Shown: piece after piece, positions 12,673 through 27,600 of the stretch
Numbering within the stretch: position 1 is the first letter of the stretch
How the letters are laid out: the number at the start of each line of letters is the position of its first letter
From: Gyrodactylus bullatarudis
Taxonomy: Eukaryota; Platyhelminthes; Monogenea; Gyrodactylidea; Gyrodactylidae
NCBI GenBank assembly: GCA_012064415.1
Contig: SSNU01001114.1
Coordinates: forward strand, 93,871 to 157,870
Length of the DNA stretch: 64,000 bases
Direction: 5' to 3'
Notes under the pieces: model-generated
Databases searched by the model: none
The model's input: only the letters and a program-made list of their open reading frames with translations
Told to the model about the DNA's origin: nothing
Program-made: the position numbers and the translations under genes

Positions 12673-15600
12673 GTGAGTTCTTCAATAACAAGTGGTACAG
12701 TTTCGAATAACTCGAACTAAAGCAAATTAATATAAAGATTGGAATTTATAATTTTTACAAAAATGGGATAATTTTTACAAAATTATAAAGTTTTTCATAA
12801 AGAAATCGAATTTGATCAAGATTTTTTGGAATCTAGATCGTAGGTTCCACTTTCAGGATATGAAGAAAAAAATCAAATTTTAAGAAAGTTATGGCATTTT
12901 TCAAATCTAGCGATGGCGCCGAATTCCCATTTTTTTTGAACTTTGAGTTGATTATTTTAGTTGATTTAAAAGTCAGAGAGTGATCAAAAGTTGATTTTAA
13001 GGATCACGATTAGTCAAAGAAATCAAATACGCTGATTTAAATTTTGAGAATCCGCCCATCTTCGTGTGAAAATCGAATTTTGAGTTTTTGAACATTTTCA
13101 CTACTTGAAAATCGATGAAATTTTGATGATTCAAGATCCCTGGAAATTGGCGAGTCCATTGAAATTTTCATGGTCATAATCGGTTTCTTTGACGAATCAT
13201 GATCCTAAAAATCAACTTTTGATCACTCTATGACTTTTAAATCAACTAAAATAATCAACTCTAAGTTCAAGAAAAATGGGAATTCGGCGCCATCGCTAGA
13301 TTTAAAAATGCCATAACTTTCTTAAAATTTGATTTTTTTCAAATTTTTTTCTTCAGATCCTGAAAGTGGAACCTACGATCTAGATTCCACAAAATCTTGA
13401 TCAAATTCGATTTCTTTATGAAAAACTTTATAATTTTGTAAAAATTATAAATTCCAATCTTTATATTAATTAGGTGTAGATTGAATTCTAAATCATCTTT
13501 TGAAAAACATTGCTTTTAATGTAGTAGTGAACGGATTCTTGCACATTGTTTCATCCTGAATTCAAGAATCAAAACAAAAATTAACTGGGTTTTAAAATTT
13601 TTTTGCCAGGGCACATAAAAAAGCCCTTAAGTCATGTGATTTTCTTGAAAATTTGTAAAAATATTCATGATGAAGAACATCTAATGAATATTTAAGATCC
13701 AGCCCACAAATAGTTTAGGATCCATTATCTTTTGAAGTTGAACTTTTGATTAAAATTTTAAAAATTTCCCTGTTAAAAATGACTTTTATTCTGAGTTGGA
13801 ATCGAGTTCAAAGAAAGCAGTACTCTATTCAAGGTTGTAAATCTTTTATTTCCCATATAGATAAGAGACATTTGCCATTTAGAAAAATGATTTTCCCTTC
13901 TTAACTAATTCAATTATTACTTGAACTGGTATTTATATATTACTAGGCCATAGACTATTCCCAACATAAATTATCAGTTAATATTTTGTTAATACACATA
14001 AGTGTATATGTAATAAAGGATCATAATATGTCAGTATGTAAATTAAAAACAAACTTTCTTGATGATAATTCTCTGAGAATGATTTAGAATACATTCCTAT
14101 TAGACAAGACAATGATTTATGAGATGAAATTACTGAGAAAAATTACTGTTTGGTTCAAAACTGAAAGAGTTTGTTCTCTAATTTAATTACAGTATTATTT
14201 GGCTTTCCTAAATCAATATCTAGACATATTATTAATCTTAATTTTTCTCCAACTTTGTAATTCTATCAATAATTTTCGTCCCTTTAAGCTGACTCTTTGA
14301 GTTCATTTTGAGTGAAACCTTTATTTTGAGAGGCCAAATTTTTCATCTTGATTTGAAATATATTTATCAGTTTGTAGAAATTAAGAAAACCTGACAAAAG
14401 AGAGACAGACAATACTATATTATTTCGTTAACCCTGCATTCGATAAGAAATTTTGAAATATGCAAAAATCTCAGCTATATCATTCGTCAAAATCGTGTTA
14501 TACTAATTCTAAAATGGTTTAATTTTTCCCAAAATTTTTATTCAAGACGTTTTTTGAAAACGTTTTTCCCAAAGTCACAGATCAAAAGTAAAATAACTAT
14601 TTTGGAGTAAACATACCCGTATAACTCTAAGCTTCAAAGATAGCCTATTTTTGGATGAAAAATTGGACCCATTTTTGACTCCTGACCTCATGGTTGGCTG
14701 GAAAAAATTAAAACTTGCAACAACAAAAGTAAATTCTAAGATTAATAATTTACAGATTTTAAAAAATCGAAAAACAAATCTTTTTTTGACTTTCGATACA
14801 TTTAGATAGGAAAATCTATTCACGGCAATCCTGGGAGTTTCTCACAGCCTAACAGACAATTTTTTTAAAATTCAGAATCGAATTTCTTTGTTAATTCCAA
14901 TCTTCACCATAGGGTACACACAAAATAGCAAATAAATTATTATTGTTTCCTAAAATAGCATTTCATGGGTCAAAATTAGTATTCTTTAGCAATAATTAGA
15001 ATACCATCTTCCAAATAATTTCAGAGGAAAATACCATTTTTTTCAAAAACAAAAAATCTATCAAAACCATCATCTTATTTCGAGTAAGTCTTCTATATAT
15101 GTAGATAGGAGATGGAAAAAGAGAGTCCCAGAGGATTGCATTCTCAAATAATTTGAATAAAAGTAATATAGATATAATAAATATATAGAAATGAGTAGTA
15201 GAAAAACAACTAAATGTGGCATAAATAGAAACGAATGTACGTATCCCATTCTATGAATTACCCACAATGCAGTGATTATAATATAATCAATATAAAGCTC
15301 ATATGCCTCTCTTTCATACATTCCATTTCTCTTTGTATTTCAATGATTCCATAGTTGGACAAAAAAGAAAAAAAGGTAAACGATTATCTAATTCTCGGCC
15401 ATTGAACAGTAATCATAATAATAATAATAATAATAATAAATGAATTTTCTGAAATGTCTCCATCCTCATGGGAATCGACTCTTTTCTCGTCTGGCGTATT
15501 TATCTTTATCTAGAATCTAATGAATTAGAATTTGTGACACTTTTCAATTTGAGATCTCCTCTAGCTAAACAAAAGTGAGAAGGTAGAATTTACTGTTTGA

Positions 15601-18600
15601 ATATAAGAAATAAGGACATTTAAATAGCAATCACATACTAAGCGTGCATATCGTTTCTATGATACTTTTCTTTTTATAAGAATAACAAAAGCATTACTCT
15701 TAAATAACCTTTTTCTGTGTGTTAAATATTCAAATTTATATAAATACAACAATATCACTGTTAATTCAGATGTACAATAAGCTTTTGAATATTTGAGTCT
15801 AAGAGCTTAACCCTCCCAAATTATTTTTTTTCGTCAGACAAATAAGAAAATTTGCAACCTAACCGAAATAATTACGCTGATTAATTCTGAATCTGATTGC
15901 AATTTTGTAAGCCAACTCATCATTTCAAAGACTATAGAGGTTAAAATTGGCATTTTTTGGCTCTAAAACCAGTTATCTTCTAAACTAAGAGAGATATCGA
16001 GCAGGCGATTGCATAGTTGAAATCTACGGCTATTGTTTTACGATAGAAAGTTATTTAATTTTTTTCTAAGACCTCATCAAATAGGTTTTCAAAAAATTAC
16101 CCTTCTTCAAGCAACTATGGTGTGCATCAGTGGATAGCTATCTTTACGAATTATACATATTCTTGTAGCTTAATAAATTTCCTTTCTGATGAGGGGTGAA
16201 CTAAGTGTTTTTAGGTATCTTTCAGTTAAAATTACCGCTCGAGAAAGAGTTGTGTTCCACTGGTGGAACAATGGGACATCAAGGGTTAAATTTACTCATT
16301 TCATTGAGCGATCATTCTTTTTAAGAGCTTACTCGAATCTTTTCATTAGGAATTCAACACGTCTTTGTTTGTCGACACGTTGATGGGACTCCTCTTAGCT
16401 TGGTTGTTAAGGTTTGCTTTATAGAAAAAAGGAAAAATTCGATCTCTCATTATAATAAATTCATAAATTGATTTGAAATTTATTTCATTTTATCTCTCAA
16501 GCTCATTATAATGCAAAGTTAATTCTGCACTGGATTGCAGTAAATGATAAATTTTTCATTTGAATTATACTGGAATTATAATAGACAAGAGATACACAAG
16601 AATAACAGATCAGCTATTTTTCTAAATTTACTCGTAGTTTTTTGTGTACTGTAAAAAGTTCTCGAATCAATAGTTTTGCATAAGAATCATTAAAAAAACT
16701 CATTTCGGGCATTCGATAGCTTGATTGTATATGATTTTTACTTGAAATTTGAGATTTTGGACCAGTAAATTTCAAGAGCTGATTTCAAGTCCAGAGAAAT
16801 TATTTTTTCATCAATTTTTACTCTACTTTTTATTCTAAATATCAGTTTATTTTTCTTATTCAGAAATAATTAGTTCTAAATAAAATCTAATATTCTTAAA
16901 AGGGTGTAAAAGTAAAAGTAGATTTATAAAATTTAACTTGTCAAATCTCGGTGGCAGATTTAGAAGCGTTATTATCATATCATTACAAGTTGTCAGACAA
17001 CACTCCTAACCATAAAATGGGGCCACATCTGACAGCGTAAGTTGATTATTTGTTGTTGCCTTCATGTTCTAAATTATTTTTTTCATTACACAAATTAGAA
17101 AATTGGTAACCTTACCAAAATAGTTACGCTGATTCCTTTTTAAAAGCCGACTTTGCATTTCAAAGACTATAGAGGTTAAAATTGGCATTTTTGGTTCTAA
17201 AACCAGTTATTTTCTAAACTATGCCTCACCAATAACCGTTCTAATCATTTTTAAAATATTTGACCCTTCTTCAACCAACTTTGGTTAGCATCAGTGAACA
17301 GCTATCTTTACGAATTATACATATTCTTGTAGCTTAATAATTTTCCTTTCTAATGAAAAGGAAAAAAGGAGGAAATATTGTGTTCCTCTGGTGGTACAAT
17401 GGGACATAATGATAACTTTAGATAAATTCTAATTTTGGTTAAAAAATCAAAAATGTTGAACTATAGACAAGTGAAACCAAAGAAAAGTAGACCAAATTAT
17501 TTTTATTGTCAATGATACGGGAGATTCCGTGATGGGAAAATGAACTGATTCTCTTCAAGTCTTGATTCAGTCTTTTGAACTGATCTCATAAATTAGATAA
17601 CGTGTTAATCTTTTCATTTCTACTCACAGATATATGAAACAATAGAGAATAAAATCAGCACTTGAGAGTATTCCTGAATGAAAATAAGGGGCACGTTAAG
17701 ATTTCCTTCCGGTTATGTGATCTTGCTTTCCCCTTTCAACAAGCAATTTGTCATGTAGATTCGATTCAGTTTTTCACAAACATTCTCATTAATTGGATTC
17801 AATCTACAACAAAAACTAGATAAAGGTTCTCATGTAGAATTTTCACACATATTTTTTCCAATGAATATTCGAGTTTATTAGTTCAGGCTATCCAGGAGTG
17901 GATCGAAATAAGGGCATATTTCAAATCTTAACTAAGCGACAAATTTTGTTGATTTCAAAGTGAGAGAGTGATCCCAAGTTGATTTTAGTGACTTAAGATC
18001 ATCAAATCATCACTGAATTCCAAGCAGTAAAAATGATCAAGAAATAAAAATTCAATTTCCACACTATGATGGGTTGCTTCTTTAATACTGATTGAACATA
18101 TTTGATTTCTTCGTCTAATTGTGATCCTAAAAATCAACTCTTGATCATTCTCTCACTTTTATGAAATTCTTTTTCTCAATATTGTATCTAGATTCCAAAA
18201 TATCTTGATCAAATTTGATGTTTTGATGGAAAAATTGAGAATTTTGTAAAAATAATCGATTCCCAACTTTGTATAAATTAGCTTTTTAAGTGTTTTTAAC
18301 GCTAGGTCTTAATTGTAAAATTTCCTTCAAATTTTTAGTTTGTCCCAAATCGGTGAACTTTTGTGTCTAAAACGTACGAAGTCTTGCGAAATCCTCCATA
18401 CATACTAATGCTAAGAGAAGTAAGATGACTGAACTAATAGGGAGATACTCTTATCTTTTCATCTTGATCTCAATGAGCGGATATCTTCTGGAGATCACCT
18501 TTATGATCTCTCTGTATCTATCTTTTTCTTTATTCCTATCCATCTACTTACTGCATGGATTTCCTCAGTTTAATCGATAAATTCAAGATTATACATTTTA

Positions 18601-21600
18601 AATCCTTTGAGTTCCAGAATTTACACTTGAAATAAAATTGCTTCTTTTATGCATATTTGAGAGTAGAATACGTCCTCTCTCAGTAACGAATATCAAATCA
18701 ATAAATTAACTTTTTATCAACTACTTATCGTTATTACTGTCTCCTGGTTTAACAAGTTTAATCCTTTTTTCCTTCAAATAAGCTCTCTAGTCTCAATGAA
18801 GGATATTTTGCAAAGATTCCCCCATATCCCTTCAAAAAGTAATAAATTGAGAGAAATTTTTTTGAAATTTGAACCTATTCGCTCTTATATCCTTTTTATC
18901 GATTTCAAGAAATTGTAGAAATTCATTTTACAATTTGTAATTATACGGTGAAGATATGGTTAAATTTCCATATTATTTTATTAATAGTTATCGATTATAA
19001 TTATCATTATTGTGAATTTGTTCCAAATGTTATGTGTAAACGTCTAGAATCAAATTTAATACACATGTTTCCAGTTTTGAATAAGTTACCTGATTTCCTC
19101 AAAGATATTATCTAGCTGGTGGCCTAAAGTTATAAAAACAAATGGTCCTCTTCAGACCAATGAAAATAGATCTTTAATCATTAATACATCTTTCGTTTGT
19201 TCCTAACTCTTGAAAATATTCATTATTTCTATTAGAAAATGGTTCTATTTTGTAAAGAAAAGATAGTTGAAATTCCCATCGTCTATTTCTGATCTTGTAT
19301 GATCCATGATGAATTTCACAGAATATAAATCTATAGAGTTAAATCAGTTGTATTTTAAGTTGATATAGTTGAAAATGAGAGCGAGAAATTATCTTCAAAA
19401 GAAGCATTTCTTCAATTGTAGACATGTCTGATAGAACTCAGTCTTGTTCTAAAGTTTTAAATGTATATCTGAGTATCCTTAGTGGACGAGCATTTTTATG
19501 AGTTTAAATCTGGATAAATTTAATATAGGAAAAACCACTTTGAATTTTCTCTAGTTCCTGTGCTTGGTCATTGGTTAAATAGTCAGAGGGGCACACAACC
19601 AACCAGAGATTTATATGCTTAAACTCTTAAAATAGGAGATTTAGACAATTCAAGGATTGCAAAAATCATGAATTTAATTAAAAGAGTCCAATTATCACTA
19701 TTTAATTCTCGAAATAACCGTCATTTTGAACTGATCTTGGATCATCCTAATTTATCAATTTTCAACTCAGTTTTAAAAAATGGAAAAATTCCCCCCAATT
19801 CGAAATTTAAAATGTCAAAAAGATGTGCCTTTTGAATTCATTCATTCATCTAACTTCCAACTTTGAGAAAACCAGCTAGAAAATATGTTTTTTTTCAAAT
19901 GAGTGAGATAACATCATGTTCCCTCAGATGTTTAGAGTGAAAAAACAGACTCTCCCCTTGTGCTCAGTGTCTCTCTTTCCCTTTCTGATCTGTACATTTT
20001 TCCTCTCCATGATACGTACGTGAAAAAACAGATCTGGTGTACACTTACCTACTCTTATCTACATATCCAAGCAAATGTACTGGTCTATTGATGTATGAGT
20101 AATTAGATTCTATAGTTCTCTTGTTTAGAATTCCTTTCCTCTCTCTCTCTAGAATTGAAACTCTATCGCATCTTCTTATCATGTAAGGAAGACAGAGAGA
20201 AAGGGGCCTCTTTTTCCCCCTTCAAGTTCTCATCCACACAGACACAAAACATACCTCTCTTGTTTTCTTTTTTTCCTATAAAAAATGCTCTCTTTCTCTC
20301 TACATTCTTCTGAGTGGATACAAATTTTGGTATATCCTAAAAGTATGCATGAATCGAGAGATTTCTCGACTGTTTTTGTGCACATTTGATGTATGTACTA
20401 AATACTTTATTTTGTTACTTTTTTCCTCTGTAAATATTACATAATAATAATAATAATACTGTTTTATAATGACAATGGAAAAAGTATATAGGACATCTTT
20501 CTTATAATTTCTCTCTGTATTTTCATATTGTTTATTATTTCCTAAACAATTGATTTGAAAAAAATAGTTATATTTATCGATTTTAAATGAGATAGATCAT
20601 TTGCTCAATTCGGGATTTCCTTTGCTTCCATAAACAGTTTTATTAGCTAACTTTTCATAACACTCGACTACTGTATCATTTTCGGCAGAGGCTTAAGTAA
20701 AAAATAGAAACTCTCATCAAAGAGCTTTATTGGTAAATATTTTCACAAGTTAATACTTTATAAAATTATCAGCCAAAAAAGATAGTTTTAGTAGCATTCC
20801 TCGGCGGTTCTAGATAAGGCTGATTGTTGGCTTATAGCGCGGATTCTTCCTATCGACATACTTGAGTATTATTTAGGATCGTAGGATAGCAAATAACTTT
20901 TAGTTTATTTTCTTTAAAGTACCAGTAATTATTTTTTTTATGACTCGCATTCAATCTTTTGTCTATCCTATGGTTTATGAGTACGCTCATTACGAATCTA
21001 CAGTTGTTCTAACGCAATTATTAATATCTTTAGCTCAAGAGTTATCGATCAAAAATAGGCTATTTTGACAGCTTTAGCAGATAGAGTTCCGGCGATTGCA
21101 TATTTGTATTCTACGAGTATGATTACACAAAAAAAGTTATCTCATATTTCATCTATGACCTTGGGAAATAGATTTTCCAACAAAACTTTATGAACAAAAA
21201 ATTAAATCTTTGAAAAAATCAACTTTCATTGAATAAGTATAGCACGTTTTTGACGAATGATAGACTTGAGATCCTTGTGTTTCCCAGGAGATTGATAGAT
21301 TTCCTATCGAATGGGTGGTAAACTAAGTATTTTCTGAGGCTTATATGAACAATTATAAGTTGCTTAAGTGGTATGTGTCTTTAAAGTCACTGTGGCACTT
21401 TAAGGGTTAAGATTTTCCCTTGGTTCGATTCTTACAACTCCCTAATTGCAATCTCTAGGCTAGAAACCATATGGATTAAAAGGGCTGCTTTTATTATAAA
21501 GATGTTCTCAACTCATGCTGATACATATAATAATAGCTACTCTCTACGTAAGGCCTCTTTCTCTAATCACCCTCTTCTCTCTCATTTTCGTTTTCTTGAT

Positions 21601-24600
21601 TCCGTTTTTAAACTATCTGAATGTGAAAATCTTTATGTTCTTAAATGGATTATAAAATTTATCAGGTCCAAAATAGATTATTCGAAAACTCTTCTTTATT
21701 CGAATAATTATCTAGCTTTATAAGGTACCCTTTTTTTACAGAGACCTTTTTCTTTAAAATTTAACCTTGTATTCTATATGGACAATGGTTGAGTTGATGA
21801 CTGACCTGACTATGATTCATTTGTGGCAATTTAGATTTTGATCCGGAGCTATAATTTTTTTAGTGATCTGAAGCTCTTTTGGTTGGGTCTGTCATTATAT
21901 TAAAAACTTTTTATGAACTTATTTTATTATCTATATCTGATTCTATATGTTAAATTTAATCTCTTTAATAAATGTTATGATTTCAAAAAAAAGAAAAAAG
22001 ATTGTCAGGAATTCTTTGGAAAAAGATCAAGCTCTCATCATAGACTTTCTTCGGGCCATTCACTAACCTTGAAGAAGTTTAAATAAAACTAGTTGATATG
22101 AAGCTGAGAATTTTATACTCTTACAAAAAAATCAATACCTATAGCTATGTATTGTATTTATCTTTGGCCAAATGGGAATATTTTGTCTAAAGAAGATTCC
22201 ATATTTAATGGTTTTTAAATCTTTTAAATTCAAAAAATGGCCACATTTTTATCAAGGAATAATTTAGTTCCCTGAGTATACACAGGAAATATATCAAATC
22301 GTAAATCTTCAGTGAAGATTCTTCATCTAACTTTAGTTAATTATGCAATCTTTGTAAAAAGAAATAAATTCGAACTCTAGCATTTTTCAAATGTTTAATT
22401 TCTCCCTTTTACGGTTTAATTGTTTTTGTGTATTTCTTACTAGCCAAACAATCACACAACCAAAGTCTGATTGCTTTGTGTTAGTTTGATTCATTTTATT
22501 TATATAAATTCCTTTTGTTTGCCCATTGAAGAAACAAAATCATATTTATTCGTTGTATAACAAGTGTTGCTTACCTTTTTATTGGGTAAAGTGGACCTCA
22601 AGAGTTTACTCTCAATCCTAGCTTTTATTTACATAGGACAATCTTTCTTCATTATTACTATTGAGACTTTTATTATTGTACTGTATTTGTTTTGGAAATC
22701 GAAACATTTTTACTCATCAACAGTAATGACGAATTTTTTTCAACTTCTTCAGGCGAATTCGAATTTTTCACCTTATGAAGATCTCAGATGTCAACGCCCA
22801 ATTCCTTCAAACCGTTGAAATCGATAAAAAATTCAAAATTTTTGGTCAGATTGAATTTTATTCTATTTTAACAACTTATCATATGAAAATTTGGCAAAAT
22901 CAGGAAGCAAGCAAACCAATAAAATTACCTTTAGACTTGAACTTGTAAATTGAGCATTTAACTCCCTGTACAGGGGAGGGGGTCTGCTCTAGGTGCATTT
23001 TTCTGCACTATCAGATGTACTAGGGAAATGTTTCGAAAGGAAATTTGAAAGAAAAAGAGATGAAACTGATGATATCATTACTCTTTTGTTGCTAACATTT
23101 ATTATCTAATCTTGGTTTAATTTAACTTTTATGGTAATGCCAATTAAACGAAAGAAATTAATCTTTACTCCTCACTACTTACTTTCTTGAATAATTTATT
23201 GTAATCTTTCTCATTTCTCACAAAGATTTCCATTGTTTTCTCATTCTGATCATGTTATTTCTATCATTCTGAGTGCTTCGTTTATGTCCCAAGAAAAGAC
23301 TTCGTTATTATTATTGCTACAACTATTTCTTCTTGGAATAATTTAAAAATTATTCGTAAAGATGAGTTTATTTCAAAGTTTTTTTAATGAGAATTCTCCT
23401 CTGTTCTACACTTATAGTAAATATTTCCAAGGGTTATTATTCTCAAAAGAATGGCCCATCTATTTTATCTGAATTCTAGACTTTTTTGTGACAACAAAGG
23501 AATTTGAAGTAAAGTGAATATTTAGTGATAAAGCTTATATTTCACCGCCTTGATATTTATAAAGAAATGAAGTAAAGATTGACTATAACGTTGTTCACTT
23601 GCTGCCTGACTATGTTGTATTCTTCTGGCTTGTATTGGTCTATCTGTATAAAAAGAAAAAGGAGAGAAAGGTTTAGTATTCCTCAAAGAATAAGGAGTAT
23701 AAACATTACAGTGATTGTTATAGTAATCAGAATTATTAGAGTGATAACTCTGATAATATAATTCATCAATTGAAAGAACATTAAAATTAAGATTAGAATA
23801 AAAAATATTTAGATTACCCTGATAAAAATAGTTGGGACTCACACAATATTTCGAATACATGTCGTATTCTTCTTCTGGCGTGAGATTTTTCAAAGAACTT
23901 AGGATACTTAAACCCTGTGTGTCCAATCAAAACATTAAACCAATCAGATTTCTTCTCATCTTTAATCAATCAATTCTAACCAACGATTTCCAATATTTAT
24001 ATCCGTCTTATTACCATTAACAACCTCGTTTAGTTTAATCTCTATAGACTCCAAAATCATATTTTTATACTTATTTTTCATGTTTCCTAGACTTTTTACG
24101 TCATTAAAATCTATAATATGATCTGAATTATCAGCCCAGTGTTTAGCTAATGCTGACTTGTCTACCTGTACTTTTTTTATAGCCTTTTTGTGTTCCTTAC
24201 ATCTAATTTCAAAATTTCTTTCTGTTCGACCTATGTAAGATTTTTCACATGCGCAAGTCATTTTATATATACCTTGAATCTCATCTAGGCCTAATTTTTG
24301 TTTTTCAGTTAAAAAATTTCCCATTTTATTAGATAGCCTAAAAATAGTCTTAATACCAAATTTTTTTAAAACCAAGTAAAGATAATTTGAATTAATTGGC
24401 CTTTTGTGGAACTTGTAAATTCTCTTTATTTCTCTATAAATATATATTTATAGAATATATTCAGCTGGTGTAATACAGTTTGACGAGATCCGGTGAAAGG
24501 ATACATATTGAAATTCCTCTACATGATTCCTTCGCCGTCACAAAATAGCAAGATTTTATTCAGCTGACAAAATTATAAATCAAAAACAGTTTAAAAATTT

Positions 24601-27600
24601 TAATGAAATTCATCTTATGGTTTTCGGCCGAAAACACAATTATTTTCGGTATTGAAATATATGCTAGAAAATTTATACAAAAATTCTTGTAAACTTCTGG
24701 AAGAAAAGTTAGATTGAGCTCATGAAATGTAATTTGAAAAACCAAGTGTCTGTGAATTACCGTAGATATTGGAGATGTAGATTTTTTTTTCAGAATTTCT
24801 TTTTTTTTTCATCAAAATATATCTAAAAATAATAAGTACATTTTCAAATTTTTACCCATAATGCTTTTCTAATCGATACTTGTCCATATCAAAAATTCCC
24901 CCAATGTTTGAGTTGTATTTCAAAATAAATTTAATCAACTAATTGATATCTTTTGTTATCCTCTCAAAGTTTGAATTGAACAATTTTGTGCGATTATTCC
25001 TTCTTTCAACTTCTTATTCCTATTACTCTCGTATCTTAGAGTCTGGACTTAACCTACTCTAGGTTTGTAGATATTGAAATCTGTTGTAGGAAATCTATTC
25101 CAAAATACTTGAATCTTTCCTTGATTCTTCCTCCATTTCCTAATCAGAAATTCTGATTAAGAATCAGTGCCTATTGATTTTAGCAGATTCAATCAGGCAT
25201 ACACTAATCCATAGTCCAAGGTAGAATTTAATTTTACCCCAATACACACAAGTCTTTCTTTTCTTATATTCAACTCAAGTATGTATGCTTACTAAGCATT
25301 GCTTAGTGTATTTCAAGTAACTAACTGTATTAATAAGAGGGGGGGGGAATTGGACTTTTCAAGCAAGAGACGTGAACCACTTGTAGGCTACAAGTCCAAC
25401 AAAATTGCTTACTCAAAGTTGATTTCCTAAAATTTTTACTGGATCTATTCAAAAACTATCATACAGGGTTACAATGGTAGTCATAGAAAACAAGAAAACA
25501 TCTTGTTATATGATAATTATCTCTTTTTTTCGTCAAAGTCTAAATAAATTTCTGAAGAATTTTTGGAAAACGGTTCTAAAGGCATACTTTGACTTTGAGT
25601 TGAAAATTCTTTTTTTGATTTCAAGGTATAAGAGGAAGCAATCCTTATTTTTCGGGGTCACCATTAAAAAAGGAAAACAAAAAATGGTTGTTGAGATTTT
25701 AGGAAACACTCCATTATCGTGCGAAAGTTAGTATTAAAGCTACTTTTTCTGATATTCAAGATAAATCAAAATTTAAATTTCTATTAAATCATAATTTTAT
25801 TCTTATTTGATATATGAACCTAATTGACATAAAGATGAGAATTTACAAAAAATCAATATTTTTATCTAAATAGCCAGAAAATAATTTATATTTAGGCCAT
25901 TTTTTGAATTATAAAAAAGGTCCCAAATTTCTACTTTTATAAATATTCACCTCAAAAATTTTTTCGATTCTAAAGTTTAAGAGCTATTGTATGCTGATGA
26001 TATTAATTAGATTCTAAAAAAGAATTTCATAGTTATTCTGCATCATTTTGGAATATCTAAATTTTCCAATTATCACGAAGGGGAATGACCCAGAGTTTTC
26101 AAGTTTAGTTTTTTTCTCACCCTCTGTGATCATATTCGAAATATTAGCATCAAATTGCTTTAAATCTTTATAAATTTTCAAATTTTAGACTTTTTAAGAA
26201 ATAGAAGAAGAGGACTGGGAAATTTTCTTAATTAAATTCTAGTTAAGGAACGACAACAAGATGTCATTTCATCTTTTAAGGAATAGACTAATTTGCCATC
26301 GGCTATATGAAATAGATTAAACTGTTTTCGATCAAGAATTGACGAAACGTATTTCCTTCACATCTCTTGAAGATAAGCTTATATTTAATCGCCTAATGTC
26401 CACTAAAATATTTTATGTATTAGTAAAGTTGATATGAAGTTGGGAATCTATGACTTTTTACAGATATTTCGTTATTTTCATCAGGAATTCGAATTTTTTA
26501 AAGATATTTTGGAATCCTACTCAGTACTCACGTTGCCAACTTATACCAGTTGAAGAAAGAAATTCTAAAAAGATTCATTTTTATGAAAAATAAGGCCTTT
26601 TTTCAAATTTCAATTTGGCGCTAAATCCCATTTTTTCGAACTTTGAACTCAAAATTTTTATTGATTTGAAAGTGAGAGAGTGATCAAAAGAGGTTTTTCA
26701 GGATCAAGATTAGACAAGAAAATCAATTTAACTGAATCTTATCTGATGAATAAACTCATTATAGTTTGGGGGCTGAATTTCTTTTTTTTTATCATTTTCA
26801 CTACTTGAAAATCAATGAAATTTCGATAACTCAAAATTTCTCGAAAATGGGGTAACTTTCGGTAATTTGATGATGTTAGTCAGCTTCATTATCTAATCCT
26901 GATCCTGAAAATCAAATTTTGATCACCCTCCAACTTTCAAATCAATAAAAACTTTCGGTTAAAAAAACGTTCGAAAAAATGGGATTTTGGCGCCAAATTG
27001 AAATTTGAAAAATGGCCATATTTTTCATAAAAATAAATTTTTTTCAGAATTTTTTCTTCGACTTGTAAAAGTGGTCAGCATGAGTAGGATTCCAAAAAAT
27101 CTTTAAAAAATTCGAATTCTTGATGAAAATATTGAGATTTCAGTAAAAATCATGGATTCCCAACTTCATATCAGTTAGTTTTAGTGGAGAGAATCCTGGG
27201 ACCCTAAGCAACATGGCAATCGAGCCAATCACACTGCTCCAAAATCCACTGATCAATGTTGAGCACAGTCTCTATGCATTTGAAAGTTTATCATTTTCAC
27301 ATGGACTCAAAATTATGAAAGATTTTTTTTGATTCCGAATCAAAATATTTTTATTCTTTTGCACTTTGGGCTTATTTATTTTTAGGAAGCTGCTTGTGCC
27401 ATGCAAAGTTGAGAGGTCTATCTGATGCCTGACTCATTCTACAGATCAAATTTCCATATTTTGGTTAGAATATCGCTGAAAAAAAGAATTCATCCTAGGC
27501 AGGAATGCAGACAAAGTTGGAATTTCATCTCATATTTCTATCCCCCTTTGAAATAATGTTTTCCTTTCGTTCTTTCACTTTTTTTGTCTTTTCCCAAAAC

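Noticed and set aside
21422..21431. GGTTCGATTC as part of a tRNA gene.
   Set aside because: No cloverleaf or A box at proper spacing; probably a repeat residue.
24480..24530. TTGACGAGATCCGGTGAAAGG as a hammerhead core near the Penelope fragment.
   Set aside because: The would-be stem II does not pair and no cleavage triplet fits.
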